Of a stretch of 64,000 bases of DNA, positions 22,327 through 33,455 are shown in pieces. Under the pieces are notes generated by a model, which was not told the DNA's origin, did no database searches, and was given only the letters and a program-made list of their open reading frames with translations. Position numbers and translations under genes: made by a program. Origin of the DNA: Amphiduros pacificus (lineage: Eukaryota; Annelida; Polychaeta; Phyllodocida; Hesionidae); NCBI GenBank assembly GCA_949316495.1, contig OX439003.1, positions 49,425,725-49,489,724 of the forward strand, in the 5' to 3' direction. How positions within the stretch are numbered: position 1 is the first letter of the stretch; each line of letters begins with the position of its first letter.

Positions 22327-22341
22327 TGGCGCAGTCGGCAC
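22327..22341 (+). other. Putative primer-binding site
   Basis: TGGCGCAGTCGG lies 2 bases after the 5' LTR, where the tRNA primer of minus-strand synthesis pairs. The tRNA was not identified. Confidence 0.5.
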
Positions 22342-23519
22342 TAGCCTCATTTCCTTGTGAGACTTGAACATCAGATAGCAAGTGCAAGTGGTCAGTTCTT
22401 CTTTAGGTGGATGCCGGATCTCGCTGGTCGAACATCGTGGATTGCCTGATGACTGATCGTCAGTGAGCGAGGGGTTTCTTCGCGTGGTGCAGGCTCGTGT
22501 GTCTTCGCGTGCTACAGGACGTGTCTTCGCGTGTCTTCGCGTGGTACGGGACACCGCCAGAGCGTGGATGAATAACGGGCACAGGTGAACCACCAGCGGA
22601 GGGGAACCACACAGGAAACCCGGACAGCAACCAGTGTACAACAGCATGGCAGAACAATCGTGAGCTACCATTAAACCATAAACTTTGCTTAGAAACAGTG
22701 AACATACTGATAGACTTTGTGATCTGAAGAAAGTTACAATTGGGTGACCTAAAAAGGAGTTAAAAATTTATCAAGAATATAATCATACACATTGGACTTT
22801 ATTTAAACTTTATTTAAAAATTCCTATTTGTATATTTTGGTAGGGTTTAAACTTTATTAGATTTGAGCTGTTTAGCTGAATATTAGATGTTTCAGGTTAG
22901 CTTAGTTAGTTTGGTTTAGTTCAGTGGTACATACAGATACAGGGTTTTGCAAAGATCTTGTATTGTTCTGTGACACGCATACGTCTGGTTGTTGGTCTGT
23001 CCGTTTTTGGTCCGTGTGAAATTGACGCAGATTTGTGATTAACTATCTGTGTTTGGGGTCAGAAATTTCACAGTCAGGTGTTAAAACCTTTCTGGCAGTA
23101 GTTGTTACTTGATTATATATAGTAGTATTAGTAGCCCATCAGTTGGTGACTGTTGTGTTATCTGGGTGATCATCTTAGCTTGACTTTGTGTTGGTGCTTG
23201 CCTGGTTGTGAAGCTGACTATATTGCTCATACCTGTAGTTTGAAAGTTCGCTATGTGAGTGAGAGTAGAATATTTGCCATCATTTTAAAGTAGTTTGTAC
23301 ACACAAATAGCATATATATATAGTATTTAGTTAGTTTATCTAAATAGTTTAGATTATCTGCTTTATAAGATTTAGTCTAGCTTAGTTTATCTGCTTTGTA
23401 GATTTAGAGTATTTGCATTGTGTACTTAGCATTAGTAAATATTTCTAAAGAACTTGGTTAATATTTCTTTGAAAATTGTCGCGCATATTTGGATTTGCAA
23501 TTGATGGTGAATTTTCAAA

Positions 23520-24806
23520 ATGGCTGCTGAACTACAGAAGGCACAGGATGAACTTGCTGCAGCCAGGTTGGAGCTTGATGCTTGGAGACTGAGAGAGGCA
23601 CAGTACAAACAAGCTGAAGATGAACTTGGTCTTTTGCGTCCTTTGAAGCAGGAAGTGCAGGATCTTCAAGATGATGTGAAGGACAGAGATGGCAAGTTGG
23701 ACCAGATGAAGCAGCAAATGGCCGGGATGCCACCGAATACAGACTCACCACCTGTTGGAGGGGCTACAGCTGGAGTCAACAAAACTGTGTTGATTACCAG
23801 AGAAAGGAAACTGCAGAAGCTGAGTGGCCGTCCTAAGTTGGACACTGATCCAGAGGTGAATGACTGGATTAGGGAGATCAGACAGCACATTGCAGAACTG
23901 CAGGAATCACAGAAAATTGACACTATTCTTGGACAGCTTGCAGGAGATGCCAAAGATGAAGTAAAGTTGTTACCTGAACAGGAGAAGAACACTGCTGAGA
24001 AAATATTGACTTTTATTGCAGAAACATTCAAGCCAGTGACAACTTTAGCTGAACTGACACAGACTTTGTCAAATCGGGTACAAAAGACTGATGAAACCAT
24101 ACAGAGTTACAGTTTGGCTTTGATGAAGTTGCAAGAAAAAATCAACAAGAAATCAGCAGGTTCTGTGAGTGATGGAGCAGTGAAGTCTCGATTCATTGAA
24201 GGAGTTCAGGATGCGACTTTGCGCAGAGAGCTGAGAAGATTGGCCAAGGCCAATGACAAGTTGTCATTTCTGGAGTACAGAAGACTTGTGTTGGTGGAGT
24301 TGGAAGAAGAACTTGCTGTAGCTGCCAAAAAGACTGTTACCTCTGATGAACAGAAAGCAGAACCATCTGTACAACAGTTACTGATGAAACAGTTGGAGCT
24401 TCAGAGAGAGAGTAATGCCGCCCTGAAGGCACTTCAACAGCAACAGATACAGATGTTGGAGGACATCAACAAGCTGAAGCAAGGAGCTGCAAGAAGTCAG
24501 CATGGATCAGACTATGGATCTGTATCACAGAAGTTTGAGAGGAGTGGACGCCCGCCTGAGAAGTTCCAGCATGGAAATGACAGATCTTCCTACAGATCTC
24601 CATACAGGAATGACAGGTCTCCATCTCAAGCAAGGTCAACAGGAGAACAGTCAAGTACCAGTGATGTTGAATATCAACGCAGAGAGATAGGTCCTTGCTA
24701 CAAATGCCGCAGGATGGGACATTTCAAAAGGGACTGTCCATTGATCAAGAATAGGAGCAGGAACTATGTCAAGTTCCAGAATCAGGGAAGGAGCCAGGAA
24801 AACTAA
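23520..24806 (+). CDS. Retrotransposon gag-like polyprotein
   Basis: About 428 residues: a Glu/Lys-rich coiled-coil-like N-terminus, a retrotransposon gag (capsid-like) region in the middle and a single CCHC zinc knuckle (CYKCRRMGHFKRDC) near the C-terminus. It forms the particle that packages element RNA. It lies in a different frame from pol and stops 65 bases before it, so pol expression presumably uses recoding known in this family. Confidence 0.88.
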   Translation: MAAELQKAQDELAAARLELDAWRLREAQYKQAEDELGLLRPLKQEVQDLQDDVKDRDGKLDQMKQQMAGMPPNTDSPPVGGATAGVNKTVLITRERKLQKLSGRPKLDTDPEVNDWIREIRQHIAELQESQKIDTILGQLAGDAKDEVKLLPEQEKNTAEKILTFIAETFKPVTTLAELTQTLSNRVQKTDETIQSYSLALMKLQEKINKKSAGSVSDGAVKSRFIEGVQDATLRRELRRLAKANDKLSFLEYRRLVLVELEEELAVAAKKTVTSDEQKAEPSVQQLLMKQLELQRESNAALKALQQQQIQMLEDINKLKQGAARSQHGSDYGSVSQKFERSGRPPEKFQHGNDRSSYRSPYRNDRSPSQARSTGEQSSTSDVEYQRREIGPCYKCRRMGHFKRDCPLIKNRSRNYVKFQNQGRSQEN

Positions 24807-24871
24807 AAGCTTCCTTTGTTAAGAGTCGGTCAGGGGAAGTAAAGGAAATCGGCTCAACACCTGAACAGATC

Positions 24872-27800
24872 ATGAAGAATGCAGTAGCAGCTTGTCCTAC
24901 AGCTATAGTGGAGTTGAATGGTATGCCAGTAAATTGTTTGTTAGACTCTGGGTCTCAAGTGTCAACATTGACTGAATCAGCATACAAGCAACTGAGCAGT
25001 AGAGCAGGGATCATAGACACTACAAGTTGGATGTCTATTACAGCAGCCAATGACTTACAACTACCATATCTGGGGTACACAGAACTTGATGTCAAGATAG
25101 GAGATGCAGTACTAGATGCTGTGGGATTCCTGGTCATTCGTGATGCTGAAGATAGAAAGTCGGAGATGCCTGGTGTGATTGGCGCCAATATTCTGAATCG
25201 CACGGGATTAACAGGTGTGTTGACTTCTATGGATAGGACAGCAACGAAGAGTGACATTTCTAGTTTTGTGAAGGTAGCAGGTAGACGTGTGGTCAAGGTT
25301 CCAGCATGGAGTGTTTCATCTGTGAGGTGTTTGAAAGCTGTGAAGGTTCATTGCAGAAGGCAAGATGTCTTGGTTCAAGGTCTGAACAATGGTAGTCTTC
25401 CACGTGGACTTGTAGTGATGGACTCATGTGTTGGTAAAGACAAGAGTCACTTTCCAGTCAAGGTAATCAATGCAAGTCAAGAGGACATCTATTTACATCC
25501 AAAACAAAGGATGGGTACTACCTGTGATGTGGACACAGTGGACATTACTGGGCCAGTAGTTGATATCAAAGCCAATGAACTTCATGTGCGCAACCCTGAA
25601 ACTGAGCGTGACAAGCCAGCTCCAGTGACATCAATGGACATTAACATTGAATCTAGTTTGATTGTGGAACAGAAGGCAAGATTTGGAGCATTGCTGAAGG
25701 AATATGAGGATGTATTCAGCAAGGATGAAGATGATTTGGGGTACACCACAACAGTGACTCACAAAATCAACTTGACTGATGATACACCAATCAAGGTTGC
25801 ACCTCGGAGAATTCCTCCACATAGACTTCAGGAAGTGAAGGAGCATCTACAGAAGTTGCTGAGACAGAAGATCATCAAGCCAAGTACAAGTCCCTATTGT
25901 TCCAATGTGGTTTTGGTGACTAAGTCCAATGGGTCTTTGAGACTTTGTGCAGATATGCGAGCTCTTAACAATCGTACAATTAAAGATGCTTATCCTTTGC
26001 CAAGGATCGATGCTGCCTTAGACTCGTTGCAAGGAGCCAAGATGTTTTCCTCATTGGATCTCCGCCAAGGTTACTATCAAGTGGGCATTGATGAGAAGGA
26101 TACTCACAAAACAGCTTTCAGTGCTGGAATATTGGGATTGTTTGAGTATTTGAGAATGGCAATGGGTTTGTGCAACAGTCCTGCAACATTCCAACGCCTG
26201 ATGGAAATTTGTTTTGGGGATCAACAATATGATGCTCTTCTCTTGTACCTGGATGATCTTTTGGTGTATTCCAAGGATTTTGACACACATCTAGAAAGAT
26301 TGAGGATGGTGTTTGAAAGATTGAGGCTACATGGGTTGAAGCTGAATCCCACAAGGTGTTACTTCTTCAAGAAGGAGTTGAAATATCTGGGACATATTGT
26401 GTCTGAGAAAGGAGTGGCAACTGATCCATCCAAGACGGAACAAATCAAGAAATGGCCAGAACCAAACAGTGAAGCTGAACTCCACAGTTTCCTTGGGTTG
26501 GCAGGGTATTACCGCAGATTTGTCAAGGATTTCTCAAAGATAGCAGCACCTCTACATGCACTAATCCCAAAGCAGGAAAAGAAGAAATTCAAGAACAGGA
26601 AGAGGAAAGCAACTCCAGTTGAGAAAGGGAAGTTTGCTGAGAGATGGAACAATGAGTGTAAGCAGGCATTTGCTACACTGAAGGAGAAGCTCACAACTCC
26701 ACCTGTACTAGGATTTCCAGATTTCACCAGACCGTTTGAGCTGGAGGTTGATGCAAGTCTCCAGGGGTTAGGAGCAGTACTAGTGCAGGAGCAGGAGCAA
26801 GGGAAGGTAGTCATCAGTTATGCTTCAAGAGGGTTGAAGGAGACAGAGAAGAATATGCAGAACTACTCCTCAATGAAACTGGAACTACTTGCCCTAAAGT
26901 GGGCAATCACAGAAAAGTTTCGTGACTATTTGCTTGGAGCAAAGTTCACTGTATTGACTGATAACAACCCCCTTAGCTACATTCTGAAAGACAAAGGAAA
27001 GCTGGGAGCTGTGGAGATGAGGTGGGTTGCACAATTGGCACAATTCCAGTTCGATATCAAGTACCGGAGTGGAGTGACAAACAGAGCAGCTGATGCATTG
27101 AGCAGGAAACGCCATATTGACATTGTGGAGTCTTCAGAATTGTTTATAGATCCTGTCATGAACAGTACCAGTTTGAGGCAACTGGAAGATGTACTCCAAT
27201 CAAGAAGCACTGTTCACATTAACACTGTACAAACAGAGTTTGGAAGTGCTACTACCTTACCTCAGTACTCCAAGAGTGAGTTGATTGCACTGCAAGATGA
27301 AGATGAGATCATAAACAGATTCAAGCAACTCTGGAAAACTAGACACAAGCCAACAAGTCGGCAGTTGGGGAAGGAAGTCAGAGGTGTGAAGAAGTTAGTG
27401 AACAATTGGAGTAGGATTCAAGAGGAAGAAGGTGTACTGTACAGGAAAGTTATGGACAACATGGAGGGAGAGCTGAAACAGCTGATATTGCCAAAGAAGC
27501 TGCAGCCTACAGTGTTGGAAGCATTGCATGATCAAGCAGGTCACCAGGGTAAGGAGAGAACTTTGGCATTGCTCAGAGCAAGATGCTACTGGGGTACAAT
27601 GAGTGCTGATGTGGATCGACATTGCATGAAATGTGAGCGGTGTACTCTAGCCAGAGCTCCTCAACCAAAGGTGAATCCTCCAATCTCCAGTATGTTGGCT
27701 ACCAGACCATTGGAATTGTTGTGCATGGACTTTACTCTGATGGATAAGGCCAGCAATGGAAGAGAAAATGTGTTAGTATTGACTGATGTGTTCACAAAGT

Positions 27801-28945
27801 TTTCTCAAGCAATTCCAACCAAGGACCAAAAAGCAAGTACAGTTGCTAAGGTATTAGTAAAAGACTGGTTCCAGAAGTATGGAATTCCCTCAAGGTTACA
27901 CAGTGATCAAGGAAGGAACTTTGAAGGAGAGGTGGTTGCAGAACTTTGTAGGATGTATGGAATCAAGAAAAGCAGAACTACACCATACTATCCGCAGGGT
28001 AACTCACAGTGTGAGAGGTTTAATAGAACATTGCATGGGTTACTGAGTACATTGCCACCAGAGAAGAAAGCAAAGTGGCCAGAGTTCATTGCTGAGCTTG
28101 TGTTCTATTACAACTCGACACCTCACTCGAGTACCGGGATATCTCCATATTACCTTTTCATGGGTTTCGAGCCAAAGTTACCTATAGATGTGATGTTGGG
28201 ACTGGATGAGCAGAGTACTGCACCAATTCAAGAAGGAGGACATGTGGATAAGTGGTTGGAGCAACATGAGAAGAATTTGCAAGCCGCATCAGGGTTAGCA
28301 AAGCAGAATCTTCAAGCCAGTGCTGAATCTCGTCAAAAGACATATAACCTGAAGGCAAAAGAAGCACCACTGCCATTGGGAGCAAGAGTGTTGCTGAGGA
28401 ATAGAGTACCGGGTAGGGGAAAAATCCAGGACCACTGGGCACCTACGCCATACAAAGTTGTTGCCAAGTTGCAGGAGAATGTCTACAGGGTGCAGTGTGC
28501 TGATGGTTCAGGACCACTGAAAACCTTGAATAGAAGGGAACTATTAAACACTAGAGAACTGGTTGAAGATAGAGAGCCAGAAGAAGACACATCAACTGAA
28601 GAGGATGAAGATAAAGTAGATGAACTTCTCTGGGATGAAATTGAATGCCCAATCTCCATTTTGAAACCTACTAATGTAGTAGTAGAGAGGGATGATGCAG
28701 AGGAAGTAGCACCACAAGACATGGTAGAAGTGGAGGCTGAGGATCAAGAGGATGATCAGGAAGAACAGGAGGAGGAGAGTGAACAGTTGGATGGAAATCT
28801 GGAGGAAGAGGTACCGGAAATCGAGGATACACAGGAAGGAGAACCTCTACCGCTGGAGAGAGAGGAAACTGAACTGGACAAGGTTCAGCAACCAGCTGTG
28901 ATTGAAGAGATTCCAGAACCTGAAGAAGATCCACCACTGAGATGA
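24872..28945 (+). CDS. Retrotransposon pol: protease, RT, RNase H, integrase
   Basis: About 1,357 residues. The aspartic protease has LLDSGSQVS near the N-terminus. The reverse transcriptase has RLCADMRALN and the catalytic YLDD. The RNase H region carries ELEVDASLQGLGAVL and TDNNPL. Next come an HHCC zinc-binding integrase N-domain (HDQAGHQGKERT...CMKCERC) and the DDE core (CMDFT, HSDQGRNFEG). A Glu/Asp-rich acidic tail ends the protein. Domain order and motifs place it in Ty3/Gypsy. Confidence 0.93.
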   Translation: MKNAVAACPTAIVELNGMPVNCLLDSGSQVSTLTESAYKQLSSRAGIIDTTSWMSITAANDLQLPYLGYTELDVKIGDAVLDAVGFLVIRDAEDRKSEMPGVIGANILNRTGLTGVLTSMDRTATKSDISSFVKVAGRRVVKVPAWSVSSVRCLKAVKVHCRRQDVLVQGLNNGSLPRGLVVMDSCVGKDKSHFPVKVINASQEDIYLHPKQRMGTTCDVDTVDITGPVVDIKANELHVRNPETERDKPAPVTSMDINIESSLIVEQKARFGALLKEYEDVFSKDEDDLGYTTTVTHKINLTDDTPIKVAPRRIPPHRLQEVKEHLQKLLRQKIIKPSTSPYCSNVVLVTKSNGSLRLCADMRALNNRTIKDAYPLPRIDAALDSLQGAKMFSSLDLRQGYYQVGIDEKDTHKTAFSAGILGLFEYLRMAMGLCNSPATFQRLMEICFGDQQYDALLLYLDDLLVYSKDFDTHLERLRMVFERLRLHGLKLNPTRCYFFKKELKYLGHIVSEKGVATDPSKTEQIKKWPEPNSEAELHSFLGLAGYYRRFVKDFSKIAAPLHALIPKQEKKKFKNRKRKATPVEKGKFAERWNNECKQAFATLKEKLTTPPVLGFPDFTRPFELEVDASLQGLGAVLVQEQEQGKVVISYASRGLKETEKNMQNYSSMKLELLALKWAITEKFRDYLLGAKFTVLTDNNPLSYILKDKGKLGAVEMRWVAQLAQFQFDIKYRSGVTNRAADALSRKRHIDIVESSELFIDPVMNSTSLRQLEDVLQSRSTVHINTVQTEFGSATTLPQYSKSELIALQDEDEIINRFKQLWKTRHKPTSRQLGKEVRGVKKLVNNWSRIQEEEGVLYRKVMDNMEGELKQLILPKKLQPTVLEALHDQAGHQGKERTLALLRARCYWGTMSADVDRHCMKCERCTLARAPQPKVNPPISSMLATRPLELLCMDFTLMDKASNGRENVLVLTDVFTKFSQAIPTKDQKASTVAKVLVKDWFQKYGIPSRLHSDQGRNFEGEVVAELCRMYGIKKSRTTPYYPQGNSQCERFNRTLHGLLSTLPPEKKAKWPEFIAELVFYYNSTPHSSTGISPYYLFMGFEPKLPIDVMLGLDEQSTAPIQEGGHVDKWLEQHEKNLQAASGLAKQNLQASAESRQKTYNLKAKEAPLPLGARVLLRNRVPGRGKIQDHWAPTPYKVVAKLQENVYRVQCADGSGPLKTLNRRELLNTRELVEDREPEEDTSTEEDEDKVDELLWDEIECPISILKPTNVVVERDDAEEVAPQDMVEVEAEDQEDDQEEQEEESEQLDGNLEEEVPEIEDTQEGEPLPLEREETELDKVQQPAVIEEIPEPEEDPPLR

Positions 28946-29470
28946 TCCACAAGGTCAAACTTTGGAAAACACTCCAATCCTCATAATGTTCCAAGGTCTG
29001 CTGTCCAGAGAAATGATATCTCAGCATATGCTAACACACCTACTGTGGCACAAACAGAGATGAGTCATTATCTCTCTACGATGTTGAAGATGAGTGAGAT
29101 GATGAGTAGTACATTTCAATCAGCATTGAAATGAGATGAACTATATGATATTGAACATTATGTATAGAACATTATGTACTAATACCATAATAAAATAAGA
29201 TGTTAATTAATATATAATTGGAAATAAAGATATTGTGAATTAATAAAGATGTAGTGATCAGTATACGCTATGGCTGATACTAGACGTCTGAGATTAAATG
29301 GATATAATGGATTATAAATGTTGAGTATAATTGCTAATTATGCTTGTATTATTTGTATCTGCTTTGAATTAAGGTTGTTGAGGGCAACAAGGCCTCAAAG
29401 CAGGGGAAAATGTAAGATTTAATTTTAAGTTAATTGATTTTAATGATGTTTGTTGAGGACAACAAATCCT

Positions 29471-29485
29471 CAAACTAGGGGAATA
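29471..29485 (+). other. Polypurine tract of the LTR element
   Basis: An AGGGGAA-containing stretch directly before the 3' LTR, where plus-strand DNA synthesis primes. A similar GGGGAAAATGTAAG block occurs about 80 bases upstream. Confidence 0.6.
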
Positions 29486-31526
29486 TGTAAGATGGGTTTT
29501 ATTGTACAAATAAAATGTTTATCCAGATTTTGGTTTATATGTTTATATGTTTCTATTACAAAACTATTGCTCATGTGTGTAGGTGCAGGCAAGATTGTTT
29601 TGAGTGAATGGGTGACAAGAGCTGGATAGTCAGGGTTGAGTTGAGCATTGTGGCTGGCTTCACAGTCCAGGCAGGGCTATCACATTGTTTGAGTTGAGTT
29701 GAGTTTACTCAGAGGACAGACTGACCAATCACCATGGGGTTCTCATATTTGACCAATCAGAACAGAGAACTCAAAATCTTAGATTTGGGAGATTCTTTCT
29801 CTGTAATCTGTCACTTTGCCAATAGCTCTCAAGGAGAAAGGACATCTGAAAACACTTTGCAGTAAAAGGGGAACATTGTCCCTGTAAGTATTAAAGTTTC
29901 TTATTTGTTGTATTATAAACCTGTATCTGGATGTAGGGGTTGGATAAAATGTGTTCAGAATAGGATACTGTAGAGTTTGAGTTTTGAATGTCATTTTGAA
30001 TGAGTTTTGAAGAAATTTGTGAAAAGAACATGGCATGGAATGTAGGAATGAATATTGTCAAACAGGTAAATTGTGAAATGTCAAATGAGCTAAAAACTAC
30101 AAGTAATGTACAAATACATGTTGCCTGTGAAAGTTTAGTTTTGTTTGTTTGTTTGGGGCTTTACATCACTTTCAACATTATTTCGGTCATTTCGTGATGA
30201 GACCTACTTGTAGCAGATATAGTGCTGCCTCACTGAATTGTCATGTCGCAGGTCCTTGACATGACAACCCACCCGGTCACAGATTTACAAGGACAACGGG
30301 TTAACCCTTCGCGCACAGGCCTCAGCTCATGTGTGAAATTGTATCATGAATTCAACCTCACCACAGCCGGGGATCGAACCCACGACCTTTGGATCACCAC
30401 AGAGGAACTGGTGCTAATAAGCTGGCACTCTAACCAACTGCGCCACGGCCCGTGGCGTGAAAGTTTAGACAAAATATGTAAATTTGTGAAAAAAATATTA
30501 TTTGACCTAGTTATGAAATATGTATCTGACTCATGACCTAGTTTGGTGAACTTTGACCTAGAAAGTGGGTCGAGGTAGGTCATTCTCTGTGACATGACCT
30601 CAACTTTGGTAAAGTTGGAAATCAAAAGTTTAAAATCAAATCTACAGTTACTTATTTGATTTATCTGAACATACAAGGTTGTAATGACAAGAATAAATGC
30701 ATATATACAGTCCTGATCAAGGATTTTGTAATTCTAATGTAAACTTTGAAGATATTAATTTTCTTAGGAAATTAGAATTTTACTTTGAAATTAATTGCAT
30801 TTAGACTTGGATAGCATTGAACAAATGTTTATAAATTTAAGGTTATGTTAATATGGTACATTAAGGCTATGGTACATAGTAAATACTTGTACTTTGTGTG
30901 GTTACTAATTTTCTCATTATTATGGAAAAAGACTTTGTTTATTGTTGAGTATTCTGAAAATGAAACATTGGAATTTATAGAATTTACTTAGGAAATTTAT
31001 TGGTTCTTTTGAAGATTATATTATAATATGACTTATGTTTTCTTCAGAGGCCAGTATGGCCTGGGACACAGTTGATATGAACTACACCTGACATGTTATG
31101 GAATGTCATTGCATAGAAGGTACATAATACTTTAATAGTTTAATCAATGGTTACTCAATGGTTACTCAATGGTTACTCAATGGTTACTCAATGGTTACTC
31201 AATAGTTACATAATAGTTATCATTATAGTTATGTTTCCTAATATGGTTGAAACACTTAGGAACATTGTCATTATCATTATCATTATCATTAATAGACAAC
31301 TGTGATAATCATGTGAAATTAACTTTATATTAGATTGATTATTATTATTATCAAGTTATGAAACTTTGAATAATTATTTACATTATGAACTTTGTACTTT
31401 GTATGATGTACAACTAATGAATGTTTGTTCTTTTCTTTTATGAAGAATTGACCACTTTTGTACAAATTGCACATAATAAACAATAAAAAAATATATCAGT
31501 TGCAGTGTCATTATTTGACAGTTATA
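29486..31526 (+). repeat. 3' LTR (2,041 bp, carrying a SINE)
   Basis: Same sequence as the 5' LTR plus a 318-bp SINE with its 12-bp target duplication, one extra 11-bp GGTTACTCAAT unit and one extra A. These account exactly for the 342-bp length difference. Confidence 0.92.
30139..30456 (-). mobile_element. tRNA-derived SINE inserted in the 3' LTR
   Basis: A 318-bp SINE flanked by the 12-bp direct repeat GTGAAAGTTTAG (30127-30138 and 30457-30468). Read on the minus strand, it begins GCCACGGGCCGTGGCGCAG, with A box TGGCGCAGTTGG and B box GGGTTCGATCCC. It has a central conserved domain (ACCCGGTCACAG / GACATGACAACC region on plus) and ends in a CAAA-rich tail. The tRNA-like head shows Pol III origin. 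It is absent from the 5' LTR, so it arrived after the retroelement integrated. Confidence 0.92.
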
Positions 31527-31530
31527 TTAA
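31527..31530. repeat. Target-site duplication TTAA (right)
   Basis: Matches 20622-20625 and is followed by CATGCTCTGGG, the rest of histone unit A. Confidence 0.8.
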
Positions 31531-32203
31531 CATGCTCTGGGTATAAACATTCATGTTATGTTAAGAAAATGTGTCTGAAAGTCAGGTTTCATGAATGCTT
31601 TAAAGAAACGGTCAGAGGGTGATTTGGACAAAGTGTTAAATTGTTTTATCATTTGACTCTCCAGAAAAAAAATCTATTTGCTTTAAAAGAAATAATGTAA
31701 AAAATACTGTTTTTTCATTACATCATTTTATTATTTTATGATCCTAAAGTGCTAAAAAGATCTGCTGAAATTTATCCAAAATTACCAGATTTCTTCAAAA
31801 TTACCAAATTTCTGCAAAATTACCAACTTCTTTTAAATTTCACTGTACAAGTACTTGTCTACAAAACCTGAGTGTTTAATATCTTTCTTTTTAATATATC
31901 TCCACATGTACAACATCCACACATGTACTGCAGTTATAGCTCATTTATCTGCTCAATGGCATGTATTTCTTCCAATCTTTGTTTTCTTCCTCCATTAAGA
32001 ACATCACAGATCATTAACTTTTCATATCAACATTTCATTAATAGTTGCGATTTTTTTATAATTTTGTTTCCATCCAAAGGAATTCTAATGAAAATTGCTC
32101 ATGTGGGACTTTTCAGTTATTTCTATCCAATTTATGAATAAACACACTTTTGACAATCGTGAAAAGCATTTTGATGGTTTACTCTATTCTGGAGGATGTG
32201 GTG

Positions 32204-32219
32204 TGCTCTGAAAAGAGCA
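32204..32219 (-). terminator. Histone mRNA 3' stem-loop, copy B
   Basis: TGCTCTTTTCAGAGCA on the minus strand, identical to copy A, 27 nt beyond the stop codon. Confidence 0.9.
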
Positions 32220-32245
32220 CGGTTTGGGGGGTGTTTGGACACTTC

Positions 32246-32635
32246 TTAAGCATGTTCTCCACAGATACGACAGGCCAGCTGGATGTCCTTGCGCATGATG
32301 GTCACACGTTTGGCGTGGATGGCACACAAGTTGGTGTCCTCGAAGAGACCAACCAGGTAAGCCTCAGAGGCCTCCTGCAGAGCCATGACGGCATAGGACT
32401 GGAAACGCAGATCGGTCTTGAAGTCCTGGGCAATCTCACGTACCAAACGCTGGAATGGCAATTTACAGATAAGAAGCTCGGTGGACTTCTGGTAACGACG
32501 GATCTCACGGAGAGCCACTGTTCCAGGCCTGTAAAGATGGGCTGGGGCTGACTTTCTGGCAGCCTTGGTGGCCAGCTGCTTACGAGGAGCCTTTCCTCCT
32601 GTAGACTTACGAGTGGTCAGCTTGGTACGAGCCAT
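32246..32635 (-). CDS. Divergent histone H3, copy B (lacks T32-P38)
   Basis: 129 residues, same 7-residue deletion and the same Q5L, A7T, S87Y, P121R, R128C and R131C as copy A. These therefore predate the tandem duplication. Private changes are R40L, R63C and R134H, while I62 and L103 are canonical here. Promoter and 3' stem-loop are intact. The private changes fall on DNA-contacting or core Arg residues, which fits relaxed constraint. The frame nevertheless stays open in both copies. Confidence 0.85.
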   Translation of the reverse strand: MARTKLTTRKSTGGKAPRKQLATKAARKSAPAHLYRPGTVALREIRRYQKSTELLICKLPFQRLVREIAQDFKTDLRFQSYAVMALQEASEAYLVGLFEDTNLCAIHAKRVTIMRKDIQLACRICGEHA

Positions 32636-32689
32636 GTTATTGCAACTCATGAAACTCAGAGAATGAAGACTTCTGCCACGTTCGCCCCG

Positions 32690-32726
32690 TATATATACCG
32701 AATCCCGCCCTCTCACCTGATTGGCT
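32690..32726 (-). promoter_or_regulatory. H3 promoter, copy B
   Basis: TATATATA at 32690-32697, GC box, and CCAAT complement ATTGG at 32720-32724; identical layout to copy A. Confidence 0.75.
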
Positions 32727-33289
32727 GGTGAGTTGGCTATAAATAGAAAAAGCTGAAGTTTTGACGCCAACCGTACATCCATGCACCCAAAACATCACTT
32801 TGTAAAACATTTTTGTTATCTCTCCTGGACATTTTTTCCTCGTTTTGACTTTGCATATCCACTGTTAACCCTTAAAATGCGTTCCGAATGGTTTTGGTGT
32901 CCATCTGTGCGGTCACCGCAACACACTCACATGCCAAACTTTTATGAAAAACTCAACTCCATGCCACGGGAATCACTCGCTCTACGGGCTTTTTGTGCCC
33001 ATTCACTGACGGTGTTTGGGCCTCCCTCGCCCCGCCAACCACATACATGTATGTCTCACACCCCATAACATTGCTCTATACAGTATTTCTTACTTGTTAT
33101 ATTTATTTTTTTCTCTTTACAATGACTCAAACACATTATTTTCATTCAGAAACTGATCATGTGAATCTGCTATATTTTGTCTCTCTGGACATGCATACAA
33201 ACATGCATTTATACACAGTAAATGAACATGAACTTTTCACGTTTGCACTGTGATCATCCATTACAATGTTATTTCCCTATACATATATA

Positions 33290-33455
33290 AACTATCTATA
33301 TACACTATCTATATACACAATCTATATACACTATATATATCTATATACACCTATATACATATACTACATACACTATATACACAACTATATACATATCTAT
33401 ATACACTATCTATATACACTATCTATATACATACACTATATACACTTCATACACT
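33290..33455 (+). repeat. CTATATACACTAT minisatellite, copy B
   Basis: Shorter version of the array at 19845-20040. Confidence 0.85.

Larger units (their letters stand above)
20626..31526 (+). mobile_element. Ty3/Gypsy LTR retrotransposon (looks whole)
   Basis: A ~10.9-kb element: 5' LTR, primer-binding region, ~1.2-kb leader, gag, pol, short 3' region with a polypurine tract, 3' LTR. Both coding regions read open over their full length, so the element looks whole. No envelope-like frame is seen. Domain order protease, reverse transcriptase, RNase H, integrase is that of Ty3/Gypsy. By eye about six substitutions separate the LTRs over ~1.7 kb, plus a SINE and one 11-bp repeat-unit difference, so the insertion is young. 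It lies in the distal end of histone unit A, 15 bp from the unit junction. Confidence 0.93.

Noticed and set aside
28946-29485. An envelope gene in the LTR element
   Set aside because: Only about 540 bases separate pol from the 3' LTR and no membrane-protein-like frame is seen.
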